Shown here: positions 16,928-24,953 of the stretch, piece by piece
Layout of the letters: each line of letters opens with the position of its first letter
How positions within the stretch are numbered: position 1 is the first letter of the stretch
Origin: Patescibacteria group bacterium
GTDB taxonomy: Bacteria > Patescibacteriota > Saccharimonadia > Saccharimonadales > Saccharimonadaceae
Length of the DNA: 32,067 bases
Reading direction: 5' to 3'
Assembly (NCBI GenBank): GCA_030156575.1
Contig: JASGMG010000004.1
Coordinates: forward strand, 1-32,067
The notes under the pieces: generated by a model
What the model was told of the DNA's origin: nothing
Seen by the model: only the letters and a program-made list of their open reading frames with translations
The model's database searches: none
Position numbers and translations under genes: made by a program

Positions 16928-18667
16928 TTATACCTTCGGTTCTATTTTTAAATAATCAATCATCCAATTTGAAATATCTGTAAATATTGGCAAGGCATCT
17001 CTTGAACCCTGCAACTCCATGTTGTCACCAGATACCTGCACCATTATGACATACCTTGACGTTTCTTCGCTACCTCCATAGCCTAGATATGTTCCAACAG
17101 TCTCGTTATCTGAGTAAACTCCATCCTTTATAACTTGCGATGTTCCAGTTTTTCCACCTATATAATATCCAGCCTTATCAACACTATTGAAGAAAACATT
17201 TCTTGCAACATGAGCCATTTCGCGTACTTGATTTGCAGTTGACTCCGAAACCGTATTTGATGCACTAGCAATTTTATTAGCTATATATTTTCCATCACTA
17301 TTAACTATACCAGCTAAAACTGTTGGTTTGTAATATTTGCCACCATTAACAATCGAGCTAAAGGCAGCTGCTACCTGGACCATAGTTACATCTAAACCTT
17401 GTCCAAATGACATATTTGAATAGCGTACAGCGTTACCTTCAGACTTGTCAGGAGATATCACAATACCCGCAGCCTCACCAGCCACTTCAACTCCAGTTAA
17501 CTGACCTAATTTAAACTTATTATGAAAATAATCATACATAATATCACGTGATTGACGATTAACACTCTTACCGTCACCAAGACGTTCTGCAACAGTCACA
17601 AAGCCAGTATTAAGAGACCAATTCAAAGCATGTTGAAAAGTGATTGTACCAGTTTGACCCAAAGTAGCATTAGTTATAGTTCGATCTTCAACCTGAATAT
17701 AGTCAGTATTTACATAGGTTGAATTTGCTGAGACAACCCCCTTGTCGATACCAGTTGCCATAGTTAAAGTCTTGACGTCAGATCCAGGTTCATAAGGTGC
17801 TGAGACAACTCCATTATTAAAAACTGCCGCGTCCTCTACTTTATTAAATTCTGCTGGGCTATATGTTGGTAAATTAGCCATCGCCATAATCTTCCCGGTC
17901 TGAGGGTCCATAACAATAGCACTACCGTTTGTTGCACCAGTCCGCTTAAGACCATCCGCTAAAAATTGTTCAACATGAGATTGCACATTACGATCTATAC
18001 TAAGAACGATATTTTCTCCATCGACTGCTGGTTGATTTATATTATTATCACCAATAGTCAAAGGAACATCACTTACATCGGTAACTGATTGTAATAATCC
18101 ATCCGTACCGGTTAATCGACTGTTTAATTTACTCTCAACGCCATATCTTGCTTCACCATTAAAGTTCAGAAAGCCTAATGTTTGTGCTGCTAACGAACCT
18201 TCTGGATAAACTCTTTGTGATTCTTCCTGAAAACCAATTCCATTAAGATTCTCATTCTTTATTAAATTAGCTTGAGCGCGAGTTACTTTAGTAGCTAAGA
18301 TCTGGTATCGACTATTTGCTTTATCAAGTAAAGCTTGCAAATCAGAACGTGCATTACCACCAGCAACACGTTTAATAACCTCTATGATTTTATCGTCATC
18401 AGTCACAGTTTGAGGATCTGCAAAAACAGTATAAACCGTCTGGTTTAGCACCAAAGGCACAGGAGTGTTACCATTAAGACCATAAATATTCCCTCTTTTT
18501 GAAGGAATAGTAAGTCGCTTAACTTGTTCTTCATCAGCTAGCCCAACATAATAATCATGCCTAATAATCTGTAAATAAAATAATCGCATTACAAAAATAG
18601 CCATAATAATAGCAACCATAGCAATTAGCTTTTTTGAACGGCTTCCTTTTTGTAATTCTAGATTCAT
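16928..18667 (-). CDS. ftsI: Septal peptidoglycan transpeptidase FtsI (class B PBP)
   Basis: Cross-links septal peptidoglycan outside the membrane. The 579-residue protein has one N-terminal helix (about 14-32), a PBP-dimer domain starting at EEQVKRLTIPSKRGNIYGLNG, and a transpeptidase domain with the SxxK motif in EPGSDVK (active Ser), SLN in NWSLNTGF, and KTG in GGKTGTSQ. No PASTA repeats are seen. Its place between the FtsL-like gene and mraY is the usual dcw position. The SxxK reading S-D-V-K is less common than STFK but keeps both essential residues. Confidence 0.94.
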   Translation of the reverse strand: MNLELQKGSRSKKLIAMVAIIMAIFVMRLFYLQIIRHDYYVGLADEEQVKRLTIPSKRGNIYGLNGNTPVPLVLNQTVYTVFADPQTVTDDDKIIEVIKRVAGGNARSDLQALLDKANSRYQILATKVTRAQANLIKNENLNGIGFQEESQRVYPEGSLAAQTLGFLNFNGEARYGVESKLNSRLTGTDGLLQSVTDVSDVPLTIGDNNINQPAVDGENIVLSIDRNVQSHVEQFLADGLKRTGATNGSAIVMDPQTGKIMAMANLPTYSPAEFNKVEDAAVFNNGVVSAPYEPGSDVKTLTMATGIDKGVVSANSTYVNTDYIQVEDRTITNATLGQTGTITFQHALNWSLNTGFVTVAERLGDGKSVNRQSRDIMYDYFHNKFKLGQLTGVEVAGEAAGIVISPDKSEGNAVRYSNMSFGQGLDVTMVQVAAAFSSIVNGGKYYKPTVLAGIVNSDGKYIANKIASASNTVSESTANQVREMAHVARNVFFNSVDKAGYYIGGKTGTSQVIKDGVYSDNETVGTYLGYGGSEETSRYVIMVQVSGDNMELQGSRDALPIFTDISNWMIDYLKIEPKV

Positions 18668-18679
18668 AAAACCCTGCTA

Positions 18680-19027
18680 CTATTGAGCGTATTCTGTAGA
18701 TGTAGGTGCCGTCATTGTCGTAGCAACACTGCTGTTTTTTACAGTTTCAAGTGCAGTTAGCCTTGCATTCTCTATCTCTAAATCACTCTTTTGAGTATTC
18801 AAATCAGCAATCTGATTATCAATCTTTTGAGTTGCATAATCGTAACTTGTAGCACGAGTTGCTTGTGTCAAATATATCAATCCCAAAACGGTAATCATTA
18901 ATGCAATTAGCACTGTATGAGTTACGGGTCCAAGTTTGATAGCTGAAACAAAAGCAACGGTGTTTTGGTTGCGAGACCAATTTTGTTGACGCCTACTATT
19001 AAAATTTTGATTACGTTGATAAGACAT
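18680..19027 (-). CDS. ftsL: FtsL-like divisome protein
   Basis: A 115-residue protein in the ftsL position between rsmH and ftsI. Residues 1-30 are hydrophilic and rich in Asn, Gln and Arg, one transmembrane helix spans about 36-55 (THTVLIALMITVLGLIYLTQ), and residues 62-95 form a likely coiled coil (ATQKIDNQIADLNTQKSDLEIENARLTALE cut into heptads). That is the FtsL/DivIC plan; sequence similarity in this family is always weak, so position and topology carry the call. The last 20 residues are Thr/Ser/Ala-rich. It is preceded by a 30-bp palindrome. Confidence 0.75.
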   Translation of the reverse strand: MSYQRNQNFNSRRQQNWSRNQNTVAFVSAIKLGPVTHTVLIALMITVLGLIYLTQATRATSYDYATQKIDNQIADLNTQKSDLEIENARLTALETVKNSSVATTMTAPTSTEYAQ

Positions 19028-19061
19028 TGTGATAATTTTTCTGTTTATTGTTTATTTTGGT

Positions 19062-19091
19062 GTCTTACCCTGTAATATTACAGGGTAAGAC
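19062..19091 (-). promoter_or_regulatory. 30-bp perfect palindrome between the small ORF and ftsL
   Basis: Two 15-base arms (GTCTTACCCTGTAAT and its complement) with no loop. As RNA it would form a stable hairpin 34 bases before the ftsL start. There is no U-tract, so it is not a standard terminator. A processing site, an mRNA stabiliser or a protein-binding DNA palindrome are all possible. Confidence 0.7.
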
Positions 19092-19099
19092 ATGGTCTT

Positions 19100-19165
19100 T
19101 TATTTTACGCGTACAGTCACTACTTGAGTGATGTCACTGTAAAGTACTGGAATTTTTAGTGGCAT
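19100..19165 (-). CDS. Small ORF of 21 codons between rsmH and ftsL
   Basis: ATG at 19165, TAA at 19102-19100. The peptide begins MPLKIPVLYSDI and ends VVTVRVK; it is mostly beta-branched and basic at the end, with no membrane helix. The main support is a very strong Shine-Dalgarno, AGGAAAGGGG, ending 9 bases before the ATG, better than that of any named gene in the cluster. It starts 30 bases past the rsmH stop codon and its 3' half lies in a partly self-complementary stretch (TACAGT/ACTGTA), followed by the 30-bp palindrome. It may be a leader peptide or a real small division protein. No known family is recognised. Confidence 0.55.
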   Translation of the reverse strand: MPLKIPVLYSDITQVVTVRVK

Positions 19166-19195
19166 GGTGTTTTGCCCCTTTCCTATTTTTTTGTT

Positions 19196-20092
19196 TTATT
19201 TTTTCACTGCAACACGTAGTTTACTACTACGCGATCGCGGGTTGTGAACATCGTAAATATTTCCGGCTATTGGCTTTTTTGTCAATGGCAGTAATTCAGC
19301 TTCAAGACCTAAATCAAACTGTTCTTTTAGATAATGTTTGACTAACCTGTCTTCAAGACTGTGGAAGCTAATAATACCTAATCGTCCACCTGGTTTTAAT
19401 AAACAAGGTAAACTTGGTAACAAATCTTCGATTTGTTTTAGTTCGTCATTAACTGCAATCCGAATTGCTTGAAATGTGCGCGTAGCAGGATGAATTTTCT
19501 TCCATTTGCCACGATAAGTTTGTTTAACCAAATCTGCAAGTTCTTTCGTTTGTGACAATGGCCTATTCTCAACAATTGCCTTAGCGATCATTTTTGAAAA
19601 ACCAATAGGCTCTTCGCCATATTGGGCAATAATATGCGTTAATTCTTCTGCCGAGGCTGTATTAACAAGCGTCTCTGCGCTTTTTGCCTGACGTCGATCC
19701 ATACGCATATCTAACGGACCACTATTTGTAAATGAAAACCCTCTCTCAGACTGATCGAGTTGCGGTGACGATACCCCCAAGTCAATCAATATAATGTTAA
19801 ATTTCTGACCTTCATCTATTAACTGCTGACTAGCAGTAACAAAATCGATGTTCAGAAGCCTTACTCCTTTGTCTGAAAATGATTTCAAACGCTCAATAGC
19901 GTAATCATCACGATCAACCAAAACAGATTCATCATAACTACCAGTAATATCTAATATACGACTTGCGTGACCTCCATAGCCTGCAGTAAGATCGAGATAA
20001 TTCTCAGACTTTTGCGGACTTAGTAGATCAAGTGTCGAATCTAATAAAACTGGAATATGTATATTGTGTGGTGGATATTCTTTTATACTCAT
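19196..20092 (-). CDS. rsmH: 16S rRNA (cytosine-1402 N4)-methyltransferase RsmH
   Basis: Methylates N4 of C1402 in 16S rRNA; formerly called MraW. The 298-residue protein begins with HIPVLLDSTLDLLSPQ and has the SAM-binding loop LDLTAGYGGHASRIL, then IILIDLGVSSPQLDQSERGFSF, GPLDMRMDRRQ, and the C-terminal RTFQAIRIAVNDELKQIE and ISFHSLEDRLVKHYL. All are family hallmarks and the length is normal. It is separated from mraZ by a 329-base spacer with an inverted repeat, which is unusual because the two genes are normally close. No good Shine-Dalgarno precedes the ATG. Confidence 0.96.
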   Translation of the reverse strand: MSIKEYPPHNIHIPVLLDSTLDLLSPQKSENYLDLTAGYGGHASRILDITGSYDESVLVDRDDYAIERLKSFSDKGVRLLNIDFVTASQQLIDEGQKFNIILIDLGVSSPQLDQSERGFSFTNSGPLDMRMDRRQAKSAETLVNTASAEELTHIIAQYGEEPIGFSKMIAKAIVENRPLSQTKELADLVKQTYRGKWKKIHPATRTFQAIRIAVNDELKQIEDLLPSLPCLLKPGGRLGIISFHSLEDRLVKHYLKEQFDLGLEAELLPLTKKPIAGNIYDVHNPRSRSSKLRVAVKK

Positions 20093-20120
20093 CGTTTATC
20101 ATAATAACATGATTAACGAA

Positions 20121-20367
20121 TCGAGATCACCTATCTGGTAGCTATAGCTGTTTGTTTTTTGTGTGTTTGTTTTTTATTTATAAGTTTCCGAATTACCGTC
20201 GTAATGAAAGCCAAAGGCAAATCATAAAATACTAATGTTATTCGGTTGAGAGACTTATGTGTGAGGTGGAGTTTTAAATTTGGGAGGTGTGTTTTTTAAA
20301 AAAGGTGCGCGAGTTTTTTAAAGTGGCCCCGTAGCCCACTGCCTAACTACCAGATAGTTGATCTCGA
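20121..20367 (-). other. Inverted-repeat element in the mraZ-rsmH spacer, possible structured RNA leader
   Basis: Arms at 20121-20143 and 20345-20367 (TCGAGATCA-[C/A]-CTATCTGGTAG core) match at 21 of 23 positions. Read as minus-strand RNA, one difference becomes a G-U pair, so that strand folds slightly better. Inside are three degenerate repeats of 18-21 bp (plus strand GGTG at 20265, 20286 and 20304, each followed by T4-6A3), a GTGG/CCAC hairpin, and a branch CCGAA/TTCGG with inner GCC-TTT-GGC and TTAC/GTAA hairpins. No ORF is present. No matching direct repeats flank it, so a MITE is not supported. Confidence 0.6.
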
Positions 20368-20421
20368 GAGTTTTCTTGTTTATCAATTAATTACAGATTG
20401 TTAAAGTACGAAGGTGAATTT

Positions 20422-20793
20422 CTAAACGTCAGCAGCTAATGAAACTATACGCCAATATGCGCCAGCTCTTATAGCAACCAATTCGCGATCAATACCAGCA
20501 TAATCTAACAAATGCTGTTCAATCGTTACTCGACCTTGTTTTTGGTCAAGTTCTGCTTCGGTCTTACCGCGCCTGAACTTTACGTTTAGGTCTGCTATCT
20601 TCTCATCGAGAATACTGCCCCCAAGCGCTGATTCAACCTCTTTATCCCATATTTGTTTTGGGTAAAGATGCAGATATTGATTAAAGCCACGAGTTAATAC
20701 TACCCCGCTAGCAAATTCACTTCGAAGCTCAGTCGGTATCGTTAACCGATGCTTATCATCAAGCTTCCTTTCGAAGTAATCTACACTTGCCAT
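20422..20793 (-). CDS. mraZ: Transcriptional regulator MraZ
   Basis: DNA-binding regulator that sits at the head of the dcw cluster and usually represses it. The 123-residue protein shows the two AbrB-like swapped-hairpin repeats: LDDKHRLTIPTELRSEF at the N-terminus and KQGRVTIEQHLLDYAGI in the second half (about residues 84-100). It is a little shorter than the usual 140-150 residues. The start at 20793 opens the family's MASVDYFERKLDDKHR-type N-terminus, with AGAAGG about 12 bases upstream. An array of MraZ-type boxes lies 75-130 bases before the start, fitting autoregulation. Confidence 0.93.
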   Translation of the reverse strand: MASVDYFERKLDDKHRLTIPTELRSEFASGVVLTRGFNQYLHLYPKQIWDKEVESALGGSILDEKIADLNVKFRRGKTEAELDQKQGRVTIEQHLLDYAGIDRELVAIRAGAYWRIVSLAADV

Positions 20794-20867
20794 GGTTTTA
20801 TTAGCCTTCTTGGCTTTGCCTAGTTTATTTTTTAATATTAGTGGTGTTTATTTTTTTGGTGGTGTTA

Positions 20868-20923
20868 CCCACTTCTTTCCACTGGCTTAACTATACTACC
20901 CACTACTACCCACTACAACCCCC
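20868..20923 (-). promoter_or_regulatory. MraZ box array upstream of mraZ
   Basis: On the minus strand there are five boxes in two groups: GGGGG, GTGGG, GTGGG (plus-strand coordinates 20919-20923, 20909-20913, 20899-20903) and GTGGA, GTGGG (20878-20882, 20868-20872). The period is exactly 10 bp within each group and the groups are 21 bp apart, so all boxes lie on one face of the helix. TGGG-type repeats at 10-bp spacing are the known target of MraZ. A candidate promoter TTGTAG-N17-TATAGT runs through the first group. Confidence 0.8.
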
Positions 20924-20955
20924 AATATTTATCATTATTATCAGTAGCTAACTAG

Positions 20956-20977
20956 TTATTCACAGTTTTGTGGATAA
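20956..20977. promoter_or_regulatory. Inverted pair of DnaA-box-like sites
   Basis: TTATTCACA (20956-20964) and TGTGGATAA (20969-20977, the exact consensus on the minus strand), 4 bp apart and facing each other, upstream of the MraZ boxes. A 9-mer pair can arise by chance in AT-rich DNA; no dnaA gene is in the window. Confidence 0.4.
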
Positions 20978-21045
20978 AAACTTTAGATAACAGATATATC
21001 TACTCGATGCATAATTATGCTAATGTAGTATTTTTAGCTATATAA

Positions 21046-22068
21046 TCAAGAGTTTGAATCATAAAGTGACATCAAGGCAGTCGCCACAGCTTCTGCATTG
21101 TGACGAATCAAAGATCTAGTCACTGGAAATAATTTATCAGATTTATTATCAATAGCTGATTCCCCTAAAAAGTCACCTGGGATAGCCTTGTAAGAAGCTT
21201 TTAATAAAGCTTCTTTATCAATCTTAACTAGATATTCATCATCAGCTTTATATTTACGGGCAATAGACTCTGCTGGTTCTTGCTGATTATAAAGAACGTA
21301 ATCTAAAAACTTAAAACCTACAAATCTTTCAATTTCATCTGCATGATCATTGACGGTAAAATTATTAGTTTGACCATCTTTGGTCACTAAATTTGAAACA
21401 TATACACAAATAGCCTTAGTCTTCTTTAATGCTTCAGCAACTCCGCCAATAACAAGCAATGGACCCAAAGATGTGTATAAATCACCTGGAGCAATAACTA
21501 TCATATCAGCCTGTTCAATGGCGGCAATTGCCATAGGATTTGCTACAGCTGCTGGCTCCAATGACAAACGTGCCCGACGCGGATCATGTTTAAAATAATA
21601 AGCATCAATGACACGTTCACCTTTTAAAATAGTACTGACCTCTGGCCACTCCATCTTTAAACGAACGTTATCAAGTGTAGCAGGAATCACCTTCCCTTTT
21701 ATCCTAAGGATTTCTGAGGCAGTATCAACCGCACCACTAAAACTACCAGAAACTTTTTCTAATGCAGTTAATAATATATTCCCAAATGAATGCCCACCAA
21801 AAGTACCATTTTCAAAACGATAGTTAAATAGATCACGTATTTTTGGCGTATCGCTTAGTGCCACTAGACACTGACGAACATCTCCTGGTGGCAAAGTACC
21901 AAATTCATCGCGTAAAACACCAGTACTACCACCATCATCGACCATATTAACTATCGCCGCTAATTGTTTTGTATGATTCTTTAATGCAGACAACATAGTG
22001 AAGCTACCGGTTCCACCGCCAACTACTGCAACCTTTATGTCATTTTTAGTAAATGGATTATTATTCAT
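21046..22068 (-). CDS. yvcK: YvcK/CofD-like UDP-GlcNAc-binding protein
   Basis: A 340-residue soluble protein of the gluconeogenesis-factor YvcK family, known in Bacillus to bind UDP-GlcNAc and to be needed for growth and wall balance on gluconeogenic carbon. It opens with VAVVGGGTGSFTMLSALK, then VDDGGSTGVLRDEFGTLPPGDVRQCLVALSD, GHSFGNILLTALEKVSGSF, and PGDLYTSLGPLLVIGGV, all family marks. It follows the GH1 gene by 3 bases, so the two form an operon. Its nearness to the dcw cluster agrees with a wall-related role. No N-terminal extension. Confidence 0.92.
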   Translation of the reverse strand: MNNNPFTKNDIKVAVVGGGTGSFTMLSALKNHTKQLAAIVNMVDDGGSTGVLRDEFGTLPPGDVRQCLVALSDTPKIRDLFNYRFENGTFGGHSFGNILLTALEKVSGSFSGAVDTASEILRIKGKVIPATLDNVRLKMEWPEVSTILKGERVIDAYYFKHDPRRARLSLEPAAVANPMAIAAIEQADMIVIAPGDLYTSLGPLLVIGGVAEALKKTKAICVYVSNLVTKDGQTNNFTVNDHADEIERFVGFKFLDYVLYNQQEPAESIARKYKADDEYLVKIDKEALLKASYKAIPGDFLGESAIDNKSDKLFPVTRSLIRHNAEAVATALMSLYDSNS

Positions 22069-22071
22069 AAT

Positions 22072-23334
22072 TTACAATTCTCGAATCTTTTTAATTATAC
22101 GACCATACCAAATAGCGCTCGGTCTAAGTTTACGCTCACCCGTTTTATAATCAACCGAAGCTAACCCAAATCTTGGCCATTTACCATATGCCCATTCAAA
22201 GTTATCTATTAGACTCCAATGTAAATAACCTTGAACTTTAACGCCATTTTTCATAGCCTTGTGAATACCAATTAAAGTTTTTGATATCCACCATCGACGA
22301 TTATCATCATTAACGTCAGCGAGCCCATTCTCAGTAATAATAATCGGCAAGTTATACTTGTTGTGCAATCTTTCTAAAACACATTGAATATCAGATGGTT
22401 GCATACCCCAACCAATATCACTAACATGATCTTCTGAATCATGAGCTTTACTGCCATGCACATTACTAGAAAAATAGTAATTTACACCTATAAAGTCACA
22501 ATACTTAACGACTTTTTTTATAAAATAATCATCTTGAATATACTGCATAATAAAAGCACTAAGTCTACTCAATAAAGCACCGTCACTACGATAATATTTA
22601 GAATTTTTTGAAATCGACACCTTATAACGTCGGCTAAGCTTATGAATAGATTTTGACGCTTGAATATGAGCGAAGGCTAGATTATTCGCAACTCTCCAAC
22701 ACTTAAAATTATTATCCAAAGCTGGTGGCCAATTCCCTAGATGATATCCCTCGATAGTATAAATCTCTGGTTCATTTATAGTGATAATAAATTTAACACG
22801 TCTACCAAGCTCACTGACGATCTTTTTTGCAAATCTAGTAAAGTATTTAACATTTGAACGTTTTTCAAACCCCCCTTTTTCAACAAACCAAACAGGTAGC
22901 GTAAAGTGAAAAAGAGTCATAATAGGCTCAATCCCTCGTCGACTTAATTCATCAACATACTCCTTATAATGTTTTATAGCTGCCACATTCCAAGCACCTT
23001 CTTTTGGCTCAATACGAGACCATTCAACACTAAAACGAAAAGCATTCATATTCATTTTTTCTAATAAGTCAAAATCATCTAGATATTTATTATAATGGTC
23101 AGCTAAAACACCAGATACATAATTTCTTGGATCTCTAGCTTCTAGCTTAATTTGTCCCCAATTAGAATAATTAGCCAATTGATATTCAGATTGAGCAGCC
23201 CTGACCTTAGCATTCTCAAGTTCCCAAACCGTCCACTGATTATGATTATTACCTTCAACCTGATAAGCCGAAATCGACGCACCCCAAAAAAATTTTTTTG
23301 GGTAATCTAAAACATTATTTGATTCTTTTTTCAT
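22072..23334 (-). CDS. Glycoside hydrolase family 1 (beta-glucosidase-like)
   Basis: A 420-residue TIM-barrel glycosidase that should cleave beta-linked sugars from the non-reducing end. FFWGASISAYQVEGN at the N-terminus is the GH1 start. The acid/base Glu is in TINEPEIYTIEGY and the nucleophile Glu in IIITENGLADVND. The late HWSLIDNFEWAYGKWPRFGLASVD segment carries the aglycone and phosphate-or-glucose recognition region. No signal peptide, so it acts in the cytoplasm on imported sugars. It is transcribed with yvcK. A -10 TATAAT 9 bases before the ATG points to a nearly leaderless mRNA. The sugar specificity cannot be read from sequence. Confidence 0.9.
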   Translation of the reverse strand: MKKESNNVLDYPKKFFWGASISAYQVEGNNHNQWTVWELENAKVRAAQSEYQLANYSNWGQIKLEARDPRNYVSGVLADHYNKYLDDFDLLEKMNMNAFRFSVEWSRIEPKEGAWNVAAIKHYKEYVDELSRRGIEPIMTLFHFTLPVWFVEKGGFEKRSNVKYFTRFAKKIVSELGRRVKFIITINEPEIYTIEGYHLGNWPPALDNNFKCWRVANNLAFAHIQASKSIHKLSRRYKVSISKNSKYYRSDGALLSRLSAFIMQYIQDDYFIKKVVKYCDFIGVNYYFSSNVHGSKAHDSEDHVSDIGWGMQPSDIQCVLERLHNKYNLPIIITENGLADVNDDNRRWWISKTLIGIHKAMKNGVKVQGYLHWSLIDNFEWAYGKWPRFGLASVDYKTGERKLRPSAIWYGRIIKKIREL

Positions 23335-23343
23335 TCAATGACC

Positions 23344-23349
23344 ATTATA
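23344..23349 (-). promoter_or_regulatory. -10 box of the GH1-yvcK operon
   Basis: TATAAT on the minus strand, 9 bases before the ATG at 23334; predicted leader about 3 bases; no extended TG motif. Confidence 0.45.
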
Positions 23350-23385
23350 CCTCTTTATAGCCAGCTAGTTTATTAATATGCAAGT

Positions 23386-24903
23386 CTATTGAACAACATC
23401 TTCGCCAAAATGTTTTTGAATCCTCATTGTAATCGAGCCTTCATGCCGCCCTAATAAGCTACTTAGCTCTTTTATAGTTGCTCCGTTTTGAAACTTTTCT
23501 TTCAATAATTCATCTTGTTGAGATTGCCATGGACGATAAGCATTTGGATAAGTTTCACGCATTTTAGCTATTTTTTCAGACCAACCACTCGCTTTTTTAG
23601 GCTTTTTAGGTAATTCTATTTTACGTTTTTCAGCAGCATCTTCTAAATGTTTAAACCTTTTACAGTCCTTAATAGCTTTACTCCGTAAGGTCACGTCAAT
23701 TAATTGAGCGTCCTCACTAACTCTTAACGCCATCTGATTAATACCAGATAAATATAGATTGTCTAAATTTTTTACTCGGCTTAGCGCCACATACCCCATA
23801 CCTTCGACAAACGCTTTCCGTAAATCAATTCTAGCTGCGTCTAGAGTCATACCTTGTGACTTATGAACCGTAATTGCCCATGCTAAACGAAGCGGTATTT
23901 GCGAGATACTAGCTCGTTTTTTGTCGCCATCACGAAGTTCCCAAGTATCAGGTCGTATAGTTATAACTTTCCCGTTCCTAAACTCGACTATCGGATACTC
24001 TGTTCCAGACTCAAAATCAATTACAGTACCAATGCTACCATTAACATATTTTCGATCAAGACTATTTTTAACAGTCATAACAAGCGCACCTTTTTTAATA
24101 CGTAAGGTAGCCGGTGCTAACACAGATCTTTGCAATGACTCGATGTAATTTTTACTACCAGTTGCCGTCTGTGTATAAAAAAGTTCGTCACCCTCAAGTA
24201 AGTCTAGCTTTGAATTATTCAACCTATCAACATCTACATTAACTGTATGAAGTTCAGTTAAAACCTCGTCACCTTCCGGCTCAACATCAACTCGATTCAA
24301 TAAACATTCTGCATGATGACGTCTTAATTCACCTGCTCTAAGTGCATTTAGTATATCTAGCAACTTAGCGTCATCTTGACGATGTTGTTCTGCAAGATAA
24401 CATACAACAGGGTCTAAATCATGCCAAACCTCACTATTTACTACGAAACCACCAGCTCTTGAATCACCACGATTTATCGGTGGTAGTTGAAAAAAATCAC
24501 CACTCATAATCAACTGAATACCACCAAAAGGTTCATCTCTCTTACGAACAGCTCGACAAATATTATCAATCATATCTAAACGAAAATCATGCAACATACT
24601 AACTTCATCAATAATCAAAATGTCCGTTTTTTCAATAATTTCTCGTCGACCCTTTGCCATCGAATCAAGAAAGTTACTTGATAACTCATCGGATATACCA
24701 ATTCCACTCCAAGAGTGAATCGTAGCACCTCCTAAGTGAGTCGCAGCAAGCCCAGTTGTTGCCGTAACTGATATATATTTCCCATCACTTTTAGCTAAAT
24801 TAATAAATTGATTTAATACAAAAGTTTTACCGGCCCCTGCCGGACCAGTTAGTAAAACGCTTTCTCCCGAAAGCATTATTTCAAGTGCCATCCCCTGTTT
24901 CAT
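23386..24903 (-). CDS. PIF1/RecD-like superfamily 1 DNA helicase
   Basis: A 505-residue ATP-dependent 5'-3' helicase candidate. Walker A is SVLLTGPAGAGKTFVLNQF (residues about 15-30), Walker B is DILIIDEVSMLHDFRLDMI, motif III-like IQLIMSGDFFQLPPI, and the late RLAWAITVHKSQGMTLDAARIDL with GYVALSRVKNLDNLYL are the PIF1 signature. The C-terminal 75 residues are Lys-rich and end in a small HTH-like segment (TIKELSSLLGRHEGSITMRIQKHFG). Likely roles are R-loop, G-quadruplex or replication-fork processing. Two TATAAT boxes lie within 14 bases of the ATG and there is no Shine-Dalgarno. Confidence 0.9.
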   Translation of the reverse strand: MKQGMALEIMLSGESVLLTGPAGAGKTFVLNQFINLAKSDGKYISVTATTGLAATHLGGATIHSWSGIGISDELSSNFLDSMAKGRREIIEKTDILIIDEVSMLHDFRLDMIDNICRAVRKRDEPFGGIQLIMSGDFFQLPPINRGDSRAGGFVVNSEVWHDLDPVVCYLAEQHRQDDAKLLDILNALRAGELRRHHAECLLNRVDVEPEGDEVLTELHTVNVDVDRLNNSKLDLLEGDELFYTQTATGSKNYIESLQRSVLAPATLRIKKGALVMTVKNSLDRKYVNGSIGTVIDFESGTEYPIVEFRNGKVITIRPDTWELRDGDKKRASISQIPLRLAWAITVHKSQGMTLDAARIDLRKAFVEGMGYVALSRVKNLDNLYLSGINQMALRVSEDAQLIDVTLRSKAIKDCKRFKHLEDAAEKRKIELPKKPKKASGWSEKIAKMRETYPNAYRPWQSQQDELLKEKFQNGATIKELSSLLGRHEGSITMRIQKHFGEDVVQ

Positions 24904-24911
24904 TAATTATA

Positions 24912-24917
24912 ATTATA
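24912..24917 (-). promoter_or_regulatory. -10 box of the PIF1-like helicase gene
   Basis: TATAAT on the minus strand, 8 bases before the ATG at 24903; a second TATAAT at 24906-24911 directly follows. The predicted leader is about 2 bases. Confidence 0.4.
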
Positions 24918-24953
24918 AACTATATTAAACTTTATAGATATAAATTATATCAT

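Noticed and set aside
20121-20367. MITE or transposon remnant with terminal inverted repeats
   Set aside because: No flanking target duplication and no similar copy seen elsewhere in the window.
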